In this document: in pieces, positions 26,437 through 34,564 of the stretch
Layout of the letters: each line of letters opens with the position of its first letter
How positions within the stretch are numbered: position 1 is the first letter of the stretch
DNA from: Pseudobythopirellula maris
GTDB lineage: Bacteria; Planctomycetota; Planctomycetia; Pirellulales; Lacipirellulaceae
Length of the DNA: 64,000 nt
NCBI RefSeq assembly: GCF_007859945.1
Contig: NZ_SJPQ01000004.1
Coordinates: 310,001-374,000 of the forward strand
Direction of reading: 5' to 3'
Made by a program: the position numbers and the translations under genes
Notes under the pieces: generated by a model
Told to the model about the DNA's origin: nothing
The model's database searches: none
The model's input: the letters and a program-made list of their open reading frames with translations, nothing else

Positions 26437-26693
26437 TTCCAAAAACACTTGCGGCCGCTCTGACCGAACACCCCTCCTCCAAGCGTTTCAAGCGATCGAT
26501 TTCCGGAATCAAAGTTATCACTCTATTGCAAAGTCAAGAGTTCATGGCCTTGCCGGATGAGCATTGACGGCTCGCGCGCCCGCGAGGCCCTGGATGGCGT
26601 TGACCCTGTCAGCAGCCTCGCTAGGTCGCTTTCTGGGGAGATCGGTTCGATACTGCTTGACCCGGCGTCGGGAATCGTGCCACGAGTGGTGGC

Positions 26694-27668
26694 ATGGCGC
26701 GGAAGCAATCGACCAACAAAAAGCCACGGCGGGACCTCTACCAAGAGATCACCGACCGGATCCTCGGTCTCCTCGATCGGGGCGTCGTGCCGTGGCGAAA
26801 CCCGATCCGCCGGCAAGGTGGCGGCGGCTGGCCTAAGAACCTCACCACCGACAAGCGTTACCGTGGGGTCAATGTCTTCTTGCTCGCCGTCACGGCTTTC
26901 GAGCGCGGCTTCGGTTCCGACTACTGGCTGACTTTTCGCCAAGCAAAGCAAAACGGCGGATCAATCCGCAAGGGAGAGAAGGCCTCGCTCGTCACGTTCT
27001 GGAAACTCTACGACAAAACGGACGCTGAGAGCGGTGAGGAGTTCAAGCTGCCGGTGCTCCGCCATTACAACGTGTTCAATGCCGAGCAGTGCGAGGGGAT
27101 CGAGGCGCCAGACGTGTTGCCGGCTGATCCCGGCGCTTCTTCGTTCGATCCGCTCCCGGCGTGTGATGAGATCGTAGCGGGCTACGCCAACGGACCCACC
27201 ATCGAGCATCGTGTCGGTCCGGCGCGGTACCTCCCATCGCAAGATCGCGTCTTGATACCAGACCCGTCGGCGTTCGAGACACAAGAAGCCTATTTTGGGG
27301 TGCTCTACCATGAATTCACTCACTCGGTCGGCCACTCCACCCGACTCGACCGGGGTTTGGATAATCCCGAGGCGACCCCCGCGCCGTTCGGATCGGCGGA
27401 GTACGGCAAGGAAGAGCTGATCGCCGAGATGGGTGCGGCCTTCTTGGCGGCAGTGGGCGGGATCAGCCCACCGACCATCGAGCAGTCCGCGTCGTACATC
27501 GACAACTGGAAAAAGCAGATCGCGGGCGATACGCGGATGGTGGTGACCGCCGCGGCAGCCGCCCAGAAATCAGCCGACTGGATCCTTGGCGAAACGTTTG
27601 GGGACGTAGCCTCCGATAAGCCGACCCCGCCGACCCCGAGAGACTTTCCTGCTCCTGATCCGTCGTAG
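26694..27668 (+). CDS. ArdC-like antirestriction/ssDNA-binding protein
   Basis: 324 residues. Residues about 10-130 match the ArdC N-terminal ssDNA-binding domain ('DLYQEITDRILGLLDRGVVPW'). The C-terminal part is a zincin-like metallopeptidase domain with HEFTH at 206-210 followed by 'SVGH' and the downstream 'YGKEELIAEMGAAFL' helix, which supplies a third ligand (Glu) in this family. ArdC proteins come with conjugative plasmids and protect entering DNA from host restriction. It marks the left part of the mobile element in this window. Confidence 0.88.
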   Translation: MARKQSTNKKPRRDLYQEITDRILGLLDRGVVPWRNPIRRQGGGGWPKNLTTDKRYRGVNVFLLAVTAFERGFGSDYWLTFRQAKQNGGSIRKGEKASLVTFWKLYDKTDAESGEEFKLPVLRHYNVFNAEQCEGIEAPDVLPADPGASSFDPLPACDEIVAGYANGPTIEHRVGPARYLPSQDRVLIPDPSAFETQEAYFGVLYHEFTHSVGHSTRLDRGLDNPEATPAPFGSAEYGKEELIAEMGAAFLAAVGGISPPTIEQSASYIDNWKKQIAGDTRMVVTAAAAAQKSADWILGETFGDVASDKPTPPTPRDFPAPDPS

Positions 27669-28010
27669 CCAAACCACGCAGCTAAACGACCACGCCCAGC
27701 CCGCAGGCCGTTCCCCGCCTATTCTTCCTATTGCCCCCGCGCCGTCGTCCGGGCGTCCGTCTCCAACAGCGGTTTCGAGGGTTGGTCCGATGAGTGAGCG
27801 AGTAGGTCGTTTCTGCCTTGCTGGTGAGATAATCGTCGCTGCATCCTGACGCCCGCGTCGGTTCGTTCAAGGGTCGCCAACAATTTCTCTCCCGCTCAAG
27901 AGAGCGGGCCAAATTCTGGGCGATCCGCGGGCGCGGAAGACCCTTGAGCAAACCGCCTCGAACGGGCGTCTTCTTGGATGCACATTAACTCAAACCAAGG
28001 AGAAAAGACC
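27669..28010. other. Intergenic region with two inverted repeats
   Basis: No supportable gene. A 7-base-arm hairpin (CCCGCTC 27891-27897, GAGCGGG 27902-27908) is nested inside a second inverted repeat (TCAAGGGTC 27867-27875, GACCCTTGA 27939-27947). The region probably carries the promoter or leader of the gene at 28011; a strong AAGGAG lies just before that ATG. Confidence 0.45.
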
Positions 28011-28283
28011 ATGACGACACTATCCAACAACGGACCGATCGACACGCTACGCGACGGGAGCCTGAAGGCCTCGATCTGGGGCAACAGGAACGAGAGCGGG
28101 GCGTGGTACAGCGTCGATCTGACGCGGGGTTACACCGACGAGGCAGGGGTTTGGCACGACAGCCGCTCGCTCTCGAACGGGGAACTCTTGCGAGGGGCTC
28201 GCCTGCTCGAACGGGCCTACGACCGGGTGCTGGAACTGCGTGCCGCCGACAAGTCGACCGCCAGCGAAGAAGCTCAGTCATGA
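28011..28283 (+). CDS. Small mobile-element protein, paralogue of 28709-28987
   Basis: 90 residues; start with AAGGAG about 9 bases upstream. The core reads RDGSLKASIW...LTRGYTDEAGVWHDS, then a helical 'GELLRGARLLERAYD' segment. It is clearly homologous to the protein at 28709-28987, sharing MTT..NN.P, RDGxLK, LTRxYxD, WHD and RAADKS. The family was not recognised. The beta-rich first half with conserved Trp, Tyr and Arg could be an ssDNA-binding fold, but this is a guess. It overlaps the next gene by four bases. Confidence 0.7.
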   Translation: MTTLSNNGPIDTLRDGSLKASIWGNRNESGAWYSVDLTRGYTDEAGVWHDSRSLSNGELLRGARLLERAYDRVLELRAADKSTASEEAQS

Positions 28284-28573
28284 GCCCACTCTTCGTCACC
28301 GCGGAAAGCCGGGAGCGTCCTGCTCCCGGTGATCCGGCCGCCAACCGGGTCGTGGCCGACCGGTTGCTCCGGCTCGCCGGGCGGGTGGAAGACTTCCTCG
28401 ACGGGGCGACCGAGACGCTCTGCTTCGAGGAGTACGACGCCCTGCGTGAGACCGAGACCAAGCTGCGGGCGTTCGCCAACCTGCTCGTGACCCGCGACAC
28501 CGACCACTTTCTCAGGGACGAACTGAGCGTCGCCTCCGAAGTGCTAGAGCACCTTCGGGATCGCCTCGGGTGA
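28280..28573 (+). CDS. Small helical protein of the mobile element, function unknown
   Basis: 97 residues starting at the ATG that overlaps the previous stop by four bases (ATGA), so it is translationally coupled to 28011-28283. The sequence is mostly helical and acidic/Arg-rich (about 20-95) with no recognised motif. The coupling suggests it acts with its upstream neighbour. Confidence 0.6.
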   Translation: MSPLFVTAESRERPAPGDPAANRVVADRLLRLAGRVEDFLDGATETLCFEEYDALRETETKLRAFANLLVTRDTDHFLRDELSVASEVLEHLRDRLG

Positions 28574-28708
28574 GCCAATCCTCAGCCCCAGCCGCCCCGC
28601 GTGCAGACTACTTCCTGGGGGCGGTTGGTTTCGCTTGACTCGCTCGCCGAATCTGGGCTACGCAGGTGTGTACCACCCTAAACAAGAAACAGAATAGGAG
28701 ACCACACA

Positions 28709-28987
28709 ATGACGACCAACACGAACAACCAACCCGTGAGCGAGGTCCGCGACGGAGCGCTGAAGATCGCGATCTTCCGCAACGAACCGAAGCAAGAGGG
28801 CGACCGGCCCCGCTACTCCGGCAAGCTGACCCGCAGCTACCGCGACGCCAACGGCGAATGGCACGACACCGACTACCTGTCCGGGACCGAGTTCTTGCGC
28901 GCCGCGCGGCTGATGGAGAAGGCCTACGACGAAGAGATCGTGCAGCGGGCCGCGGACAAGAGCGCCAGCCCCGAGCCTTCGGCCTGA
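28709..28987 (+). CDS. Second copy of the small mobile-element protein
   Basis: 92 residues. It aligns along its full length with 28011-28283 (RDGALKIAIF, LTRSYRDANGEWHD, FLRAARLMEKAYD, RAADKSAS). A weak ribosome site (AGGAG, 28696-28700) precedes the ATG. No partner gene follows, unlike the first copy. The duplication suggests two versions for different contexts or incoming DNA; function unknown. Confidence 0.7.
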   Translation: MTTNTNNQPVSEVRDGALKIAIFRNEPKQEGDRPRYSGKLTRSYRDANGEWHDTDYLSGTEFLRAARLMEKAYDEEIVQRAADKSASPEPSA

Positions 28988-29198
28988 GTGACCGCCCCCG
29001 CCGGCTCGTCGGGGTCTGAGAAGGTCCCCTTGGGGCGGCGGGACACTCTCGGCAGACGATACTGCTAAAGGCGTCGGTGATGGCAAATTCCCGATTTCTT
29101 TGCGATCGAGGCTGAGGGTTGGAAAATCGCCCGCCATTCTCCATCGACTTGAGCCACGAGCCGCTCCGTGAGTCAACGACTACCTACCGACGAGCCGT

Positions 29199-29597
29199 TT
29201 AGCGGAGGTACGTGGCGGGCAATAGCCCGTGGTCGCGGTAGCGCTGCAGCTCACCGGCCGGGATCTTCCAGCTCTTCGCCTCCCCGCGTCCCGAGTCGCA
29301 CTTCTCGGCGTGGACGCGGGCCATCCGGCACCACTCGCGGACCGTGTACTCGCCCCGCCCGACCAGCCCGGCGAACTCGGGCACCGAGTAATACTCGCGG
29401 GTCTCCGGCGGGCGCCGCGGCTCGTCGTTCTCGGCCGCCTTCTGCTCGAGCGACGCGAGCGACTCTTCGAGCGCCAAGAGACGCTCTCGCAGGCCCGCGA
29501 AGCGGTCGTCGAACCAGCGGTAATCGATCGCCGAGTAGGCCCCGTTCGGCGCCGTCGTCGAGCCGCCGGTGGGCGGTTGGCTCATCGCGTTCTCCAT
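29199..29597 (-). CDS. Helix-turn-helix protein with a coiled-coil N-terminus
   Basis: 132 residues. The start at 29597 is preferred over 29618 because AAGGGGG lies seven bases upstream. Residues about 25-60 form a predicted coiled coil (LRERLLALEESLASLEQKAA). The C-terminal part, 'YYSVPEFAGLVGRGEYTVREWCRMARVHAEK...WKIPAGELQRYRDHG', has the layout of excisionase/MerR-like winged helix-turn-helix proteins. It is the last gene of the relaxase operon (minus strand). A role in element excision or transfer-gene control is inferred from this domain and its position. Confidence 0.7.
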   Translation of the reverse strand: MENAMSQPPTGGSTTAPNGAYSAIDYRWFDDRFAGLRERLLALEESLASLEQKAAENDEPRRPPETREYYSVPEFAGLVGRGEYTVREWCRMARVHAEKCDSGRGEAKSWKIPAGELQRYRDHGLLPATYLR

Positions 29598-29691
29598 CCT
29601 ATCGCCCCCTTCAACCAAAGCCTGAGGTCGGCTCGAAAGTCGTGTGATATCAGTCGCTTGCCAGAAACTCTTGAGAGATCGCTTGCGCGGC

Positions 29692-30087
29692 TCAGAACGA
29701 TGGGCCCGTGAGGGTCTCGACCGTGATCTTGTCGATCGACGGCGCCGCCTCGGGGCGGTCGAACGTGCGGGGCCCGAGTTCTTCGAGCGACCTGATCTTG
29801 CCCGCGCCGATCAGGGCGTCGAGTTCGCTCAGGTTGCGGCCCTCGATCGTCAGGCAGTACTTCTCCATCCCCAGCAGGCAGAGCTGCAGGTGGCCGGCGT
29901 CGCGGAGCCGCGTCTCGCGGAGGTCGGCGTAGGCGTAGCTGACGACCCGGCCGTCCCGGAAGCGGACCTGGAACATCATCGGCGGCGGCTCGGTCGGCGC
30001 GGCGCGCTTCCACGGCGCGTCGAGGGGCCGCTGCTCAGCGAGGCCGGCGATGGCGTTTTGGTTGGAGGGGAATGGCATGTGCTTCAT
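29692..30087 (-). CDS. Small protein coupled to the relaxase, function unknown
   Basis: 131 residues; AGGAG lies nine bases before the start. It begins six bases past the relaxase stop, so it is in the same operon. The central part is beta-rich (MMFQVRFRDGRVVSYAYADL, VEKYCLTIEGRNL) and the end is Pro/Thr-rich. No family recognised; an accessory role with the relaxase is inferred from position. Confidence 0.6.
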   Translation of the reverse strand: MKHMPFPSNQNAIAGLAEQRPLDAPWKRAAPTEPPPMMFQVRFRDGRVVSYAYADLRETRLRDAGHLQLCLLGMEKYCLTIEGRNLSELDALIGAGKIRSLEELGPRTFDRPEAAPSIDKITVETLTGPSF

Positions 30088-30093
30088 CGGTCG

Positions 30094-32961
30094 TTAGCTC
30101 CTGCTGAGGCTCGGGCCGGGCCCGAAGGGGTTTGGACGGCCGGCCGGTGTGGGCGCCGCCGCGGCGGTCGGGCTCTTGGGGAAATTGGTCCGCCACCAGT
30201 CGCGTACGCGGTCGAGGAAGGCCCGCTTCGTCCGCTCGATCAGGATCCGACCGGCGGCGGCGCGGTAGGCGGCGGTCAGCCGAGTCGCCGAGAGCTGCTC
30301 GCCCGCGTTCTGGATCGCCCGCCGGACCGCCGCTTTGTCGTCGACGAACAGGATCAGGTCCTGCCGGCCGCGGGAGGCGGTGACGTAGAACTGCTTGGCG
30401 TTCACGGCCGGCAGCGACTCGCGGCCGATCGCGGCGATCGCCACGTCGCGGTCCTTGCCCTGGGACGCGTGCGACGTGATGACGTAGCCCAGGTCGAGGT
30501 GGCCGTAGTCCCGGGCGACGGTCATGCCGCCCTTCAGCAGCAGGTTGCCCGCCCTGTCGAACCCCTTCACCTCGTCGAGCCGTCCGTTGCTGATCCGCCG
30601 CTTGCCGTCGGTCGCCTTGCCGCCGAGGGTGAAGCGGACCCGGTCGCCGACCGCCAGGCCTAGCTTGGCTTGGCTGTAGACCTCGAAACGATCCGTCGCG
30701 TTATAAGGGATCGGCTTGGCGGGGCCGCCCGTGAGGGGCGATAGGAAGGGGAGGTTTTGGGCGTCGTGTTGGACTCGGAAGCGCTCGCCCCGCTGGTAGC
30801 CGCCGGCGACGTTCTGGTGGAACTGGACGACGAGACCGGCGTCCTCGTCGATAAAGGTGTAGCTGCTGGGCAAGGTCTTCTCGGCCTCGGTCAGGTTCAA
30901 AGACCGCAGCTGCGTCAGCTCGGTCTCTTCCTTCCCTATCGTCCCCGCCCCGCGGAGCCGCCCGCGGATCTCCGCGGTCGCCGCCTGCCCCTCGGCGTGC
31001 GTCGGGGCGACCACCAGGGTCGAACGGCCGGCGTGGGACGCCTTGAGGTAAGCGCCGGCCAGTGCTTCGTGGCGGTGGTCGCCCGGCAGCTCGTGGATCT
31101 TGCCAAGCCCGTCGAGCCGGTCGAAGCCGGCGAGCATGCCGGTCATGCCGGTCTTCACATCAACGACCTCGTGGCCGCGGCTGATCAGCTCGATCGCTTC
31201 TCGGTAGCGGCCCCGCTGGCGCTGGATCTTCTCGACGCGGGCGAGGTGCAAACCGGCTTCGCTCTCCAAGAGCCGCATCGCTTCGCCACGCCGCGGCGTG
31301 GCGTGCTGGCGGGTGTCGCCCGAGAGGACCACGCGGGCGTTGTGGGCTTTAGCGATCTCGAAGACGCCGTTCATCGCCCGCACGTCCAAGAGCCCCGCCT
31401 CGTCGATCCAGATCACTTGGTCGGCCAGCTCGGCGTGCCGCTTGGCGTTCTTCAGAAGGTGCTCGACCGTCTGGGCGTTCTCAAAACCTTTTTGCTGCAG
31501 GACCTCTCGGGCGCCGGTGCTGGGTGCAAAGACAAAGACCTCTTTCCCATTGCCCCGGATCGCCTCGGCCGCCTCTTCCATCAGCGACGACTTGCCCGTG
31601 CCGGCGCCGCCGGTGACCGCGGTCACGCTGTCCTTCGAAGCGAGCACGTGGCGGACGGCGTTCTGCTGCTGGTCGTTGAGCCACTCCCGCTTGAAGGCGT
31701 GCTCGGAGCGGCCGATCGGGAGGCGTGTGCCGCGGCTGTCGCGGGCGAAGGCGATCATCCGTCGCTCGGCTTCGAGGACCGCTTGCGTGGTGACGAAGTG
31801 GCGATCGGCGCCACGGACGCCCTGCGAGGCGTGGATCACCCCCTCCTCCTTCGCCAAAGCGGCTTCGATCGCTTCGGGCGGCAGCGTCAGACCCTGCTCC
31901 AAAGCGGTCCCCACGACCTGGTGCCGCTCGACGGTCGAGCTGCGGTACAAGTGGTGCTCCAGCGCGTAGCGAACCGCTTCGCTGGCCGCCAACGCCTCCC
32001 CCTCCTCCGCACTTCCCTTTCCGACCGCCCGCTTGGCGATTGCCGCGAAAGCCGCTTGCTCGGCTGGCGTCAGCCGCTCGCCCCATTGGTGACGCAGCCG
32101 GTCGACCACGACCCCTTGCTCCTTCTTCTGGCGGGTCTTGGCGCCCAACTCGCCCTTCGCGGCGGCCGACTCGATCCCGTGCTCTGCGGCGTAGGCCTCG
32201 ATCTGGGCCGTGCGCGCGCTGAACTTCTCGATCGTCGAGCGCTCGACGCCGGCCAGCTCCCAGCCCCGCTTCAGGCGGCGGCTTTGGCGGAATTGGGTCG
32301 CGACGACGCGGTAGCCGAGACGGTGCTCCAGCCGCCGCGCCAAGCGGGCGTCGAACTTCGCTTGGAGGGCGGGCATCTGCCGCATGACCTCCTCGAGCTC
32401 GGCCGCGTAGCAGCGGCCGCCGTCGAAGGTGAGGTTCTGGACGAAGGCGTGGACGTGGAGGTGGGGATCGACGACGCCATCCACGGGGCGCGAGGTCTTG
32501 TGGAGGAAGTCGGCGTAGACCAGGTTGCCGGTTGTCTTGCGGTCCGTCGAAGCCGCTTGGGCGCCGGCGCGAACCCGTCGGCACACCAAGGGCTCGACGT
32601 CGAGGGCCATCGTCTCGTGGACCGCTTCTCGCAGCACGCCGAGGATCCGCTCGTCGCCGTTGATCGCCCACACGAGCGACACGCTCTTGGGTACCGAGAA
32701 GGTCAGGTCGACGCCCGGGCGGCGGTCTTGGCGTAGCCGTTGCGCAAGCTTCTTGCCGGTGACCGGGTGGCGGCCTTCGAGGAGCGCTTTGAACTGCTCG
32801 GGGGTGACCGGGCGGCCCGCTGCCAAGCCGAGTGTGGCGGCCGCTTCGCCACGCCACGAGCCGTTGACCTCGGCGCCGAGGTAGTAGTCGCCTTGCGTCA
32901 GCGTCGTACGGAAGTACTGCTGGGCGCCGGCGACGCTGGTGGCTTGGGTGGCGTTGAGCAT
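30094..32961 (-). CDS. MobF-family relaxase-helicase
   Basis: 955 residues. The N-terminal relaxase domain has candidate catalytic tyrosines at 16 and 26/27 and the histidine triad HLHVH at 167-171 in 'PHLHVHAFVQNL', which binds the metal. The helicase part has Walker A GGAGTGKSS at 451-459 and the Walker B-like 'VIWIDEAGLLD', as in TraI/TrwC. It nicks DNA at oriT, attaches to the 5' end and unwinds the transferred strand. The intergenic region just upstream (32962-33272) is the natural place to look for oriT. The length is typical of TrwC-like members, shorter than F TraI. Confidence 0.93.
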   Translation of the reverse strand: MLNATQATSVAGAQQYFRTTLTQGDYYLGAEVNGSWRGEAAATLGLAAGRPVTPEQFKALLEGRHPVTGKKLAQRLRQDRRPGVDLTFSVPKSVSLVWAINGDERILGVLREAVHETMALDVEPLVCRRVRAGAQAASTDRKTTGNLVYADFLHKTSRPVDGVVDPHLHVHAFVQNLTFDGGRCYAAELEEVMRQMPALQAKFDARLARRLEHRLGYRVVATQFRQSRRLKRGWELAGVERSTIEKFSARTAQIEAYAAEHGIESAAAKGELGAKTRQKKEQGVVVDRLRHQWGERLTPAEQAAFAAIAKRAVGKGSAEEGEALAASEAVRYALEHHLYRSSTVERHQVVGTALEQGLTLPPEAIEAALAKEEGVIHASQGVRGADRHFVTTQAVLEAERRMIAFARDSRGTRLPIGRSEHAFKREWLNDQQQNAVRHVLASKDSVTAVTGGAGTGKSSLMEEAAEAIRGNGKEVFVFAPSTGAREVLQQKGFENAQTVEHLLKNAKRHAELADQVIWIDEAGLLDVRAMNGVFEIAKAHNARVVLSGDTRQHATPRRGEAMRLLESEAGLHLARVEKIQRQRGRYREAIELISRGHEVVDVKTGMTGMLAGFDRLDGLGKIHELPGDHRHEALAGAYLKASHAGRSTLVVAPTHAEGQAATAEIRGRLRGAGTIGKEETELTQLRSLNLTEAEKTLPSSYTFIDEDAGLVVQFHQNVAGGYQRGERFRVQHDAQNLPFLSPLTGGPAKPIPYNATDRFEVYSQAKLGLAVGDRVRFTLGGKATDGKRRISNGRLDEVKGFDRAGNLLLKGGMTVARDYGHLDLGYVITSHASQGKDRDVAIAAIGRESLPAVNAKQFYVTASRGRQDLILFVDDKAAVRRAIQNAGEQLSATRLTAAYRAAAGRILIERTKRAFLDRVRDWWRTNFPKSPTAAAAPTPAGRPNPFGPGPSLSRS

Positions 32962-33272
32962 GGCGGAAGGCTTACAACTCAGGAAACAGTGCGGGTTAAG
33001 GAAAGCTACTCGGGGTGATCAAAGCCGATACGGTGAAGAAGGTCGGAACCGAAGGGTCGGATTATGGATTCAATTTCTTACAGGCCCCTCTCCTAAGCAG
33101 AGCTTTGGCAGTTTCAAGACTGCCTGATTCGCGCCCCCCGATTCAACGCCCAGTCGCCGCCCGCGGGTATTTGTCCACAGTTGTTTGCGGGCGGTAGGAG
33201 TGAATAGGGGCGGTAGGAGCAGAGGGTTTGGCTGTTGGTTCTCGGGGTCGGTTTTACTGGCCGTGGTCCCAG
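32962..33272. promoter_or_regulatory. Relaxase upstream region; candidate oriT or replication origin
   Basis: No gene supported. It holds two exact 12-base direct repeats GGGCGGTAGGAG (33189-33200 and 33208-33219, 19-base period), a DnaA-box-like TTGTCCACA (33171-33179, one difference from the consensus), and a 6-base-arm hairpin GGCAGT/ACTGCC (33107-33124). The relaxase promoter must also lie here. MobF oriTs often sit beside the relaxase operon. The oriT call is inference; no nic site was identified. Confidence 0.45.
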
Positions 33273-33539
33273 CTACGGGTTCTGGCGTCGGATCTCGTGG
33301 CTCAAATGTCCCAGGTTGCTGCGGAAGGCGTCGGTGAAATCGAGCCCCTCTTCGGCCACCCGGCGCTGCGCCCAGGCCACCAACTCGGACTCGGTGTAAA
33401 CGTCGTCGACGCGGACCGCGTCGTAGGTGATCCAGTAGGTGCGGAACATCGTCACGGTTTCGGTTCGACCGGCGGCGCCGGTCACCTCGCGGGTCTCGTC
33501 TCGTAAGTAGTCTTCGATTTGTTTTTCGGTCCAACGCAT
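33273..33539 (-). CDS. Small protein of the transfer operon, function unknown
   Basis: 88 residues, mixed alpha/beta, beginning 'MRWTEKQIEDYLRDE' and with Tyr/Trp/Phe-rich strands in the middle. It follows the coiled-coil gene on the same strand (68-base gap). No family recognised. Confidence 0.5.
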   Translation of the reverse strand: MRWTEKQIEDYLRDETREVTGAAGRTETVTMFRTYWITYDAVRVDDVYTESELVAWAQRRVAEEGLDFTDAFRSNLGHLSHEIRRQNP

Positions 33540-33607
33540 GACCCCTTCACCTTGCCAGCGCTAGCGGCCGAGCGCAAGCTTCTTCAGCGCTGCAGTGCAG
33601 CAAGCGA

Positions 33608-34201
33608 CTAGCGCTTGGGGCCTTTGGACAGGCTCCAGTCGTCCTTGAGTTTCTTCGAGGCGCCGTCCATCTTCTGTTCTTTCTCTTTGATCTTGGCCAT
33701 CATCTTGAGGTCCTTGTCGATCTCGCTGGCCTGGCTGCCGCCCATCCCGGGCGGCTCGTGAGCAAGCGCTGGCCGCGGTTGGGAGAGTTCCGCCTTGAGG
33801 TTGTCGATCTGCTCGCGGGTCGTGGGGCCGGTCGTGTGGGCTGCCCCGTCGGCTTGGCCGGCGCCGCGGTCCGCGCCGCCGGCCTTCGGGCCGGCGTTGT
33901 CGGTCGCCTTCTTGCCGCGCTTCGCGTCGAGCTGATGCCGCAGCGCCTCGCGGTTCTCTAGGGCGTCGCTCCGCCCTTTGGTGAGTTCGCCCTGGCGCCG
34001 ATCGAGGTCGTCCCGCTTCCGCTCGTAGTCACTGACTTGCCGCTCGTAGATTGCCAGGGCCCCCTGGACTTGGTCGGCGAAGACGCCCCGCTGCTCGTCG
34101 AGCACGGCTTGTGTCTTCTCGTAATCCGAGAGCAAGTCGTTGAGGTCGTCGATCCGCTCGCGGAGCTCTTGCTCCGAGTCGTAGATGGTGTAGTCGGACA
34201 T
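33608..34201 (-). CDS. Coiled-coil protein of the transfer operon
   Basis: 197 residues. Residues 5-100 form a nearly continuous coiled coil (LRERIDDLNDLLSDYEKTQ...), followed by a Gly/Ala-rich linker with a basic patch and a Lys-rich tail. There is no signal peptide, so it is cytosolic. It lies 25 bases downstream of the small membrane protein gene in the coupling-protein operon. It could be an accessory DNA-processing or scaffolding protein; function unknown. Confidence 0.6.
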   Translation of the reverse strand: MSDYTIYDSEQELRERIDDLNDLLSDYEKTQAVLDEQRGVFADQVQGALAIYERQVSDYERKRDDLDRRQGELTKGRSDALENREALRHQLDAKRGKKATDNAGPKAGGADRGAGQADGAAHTTGPTTREQIDNLKAELSQPRPALAHEPPGMGGSQASEIDKDLKMMAKIKEKEQKMDGASKKLKDDWSLSKGPKR

Positions 34202-34226
34202 GGTTGGGCTCCGATCGAGAAAGGGT

Positions 34227-34562
34227 TTAGGGCGTCCGAGGCCAAAATGGGTCGGTCACGCGGCGCCACAGAGGCGGGTCAGGACGGACGAACAGCACGA
34301 GCGGGCAGTCCCCGGCGCCGTCCAGCCCGTCGGACTCGACGCGGCCCCGGAGGCCGACGTAGGTCGCGTTGAGGATCTGGGGGTGGGCGCGGCTCCCGCG
34401 GTAGCGGTATTCCCAGCGGAGAAGCGGCTCGCCGACCCGATCGATCAGCAGGCCCAACACGGCGCCGACGATCAGAACGTTGCGAACGCGCCGAACAACC
34501 TGGCGCCAGCTGATCAGGCATTGCGACGGGCTCTCGAAGGGAGAGCGGCTATTCGTGATCAC
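34227..34562 (-). CDS. Small membrane-anchored protein next to the coupling protein
   Basis: 111 residues with one hydrophobic helix (about 26-43, NVLIVGAVLGLLI) and a polar C-terminal domain. It starts two bases after the coupling protein stop, so translation is likely linked. No family recognised; a partner of the coupling protein is plausible from position. Confidence 0.55.
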   Translation of the reverse strand: MITNSRSPFESPSQCLISWRQVVRRVRNVLIVGAVLGLLIDRVGEPLLRWEYRYRGSRAHPQILNATYVGLRGRVESDGLDGAGDCPLVLFVRPDPPLWRRVTDPFWPRTP

Positions 34563-34564
34563 GG

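Noticed and set aside
30757-32736. 659-codon open frame on the plus strand opposite the relaxase
   Set aside because: It is the antisense shadow of the MobF gene; high GC keeps the frame open. The relaxase motifs (His triad, Walker A) are on the minus strand.
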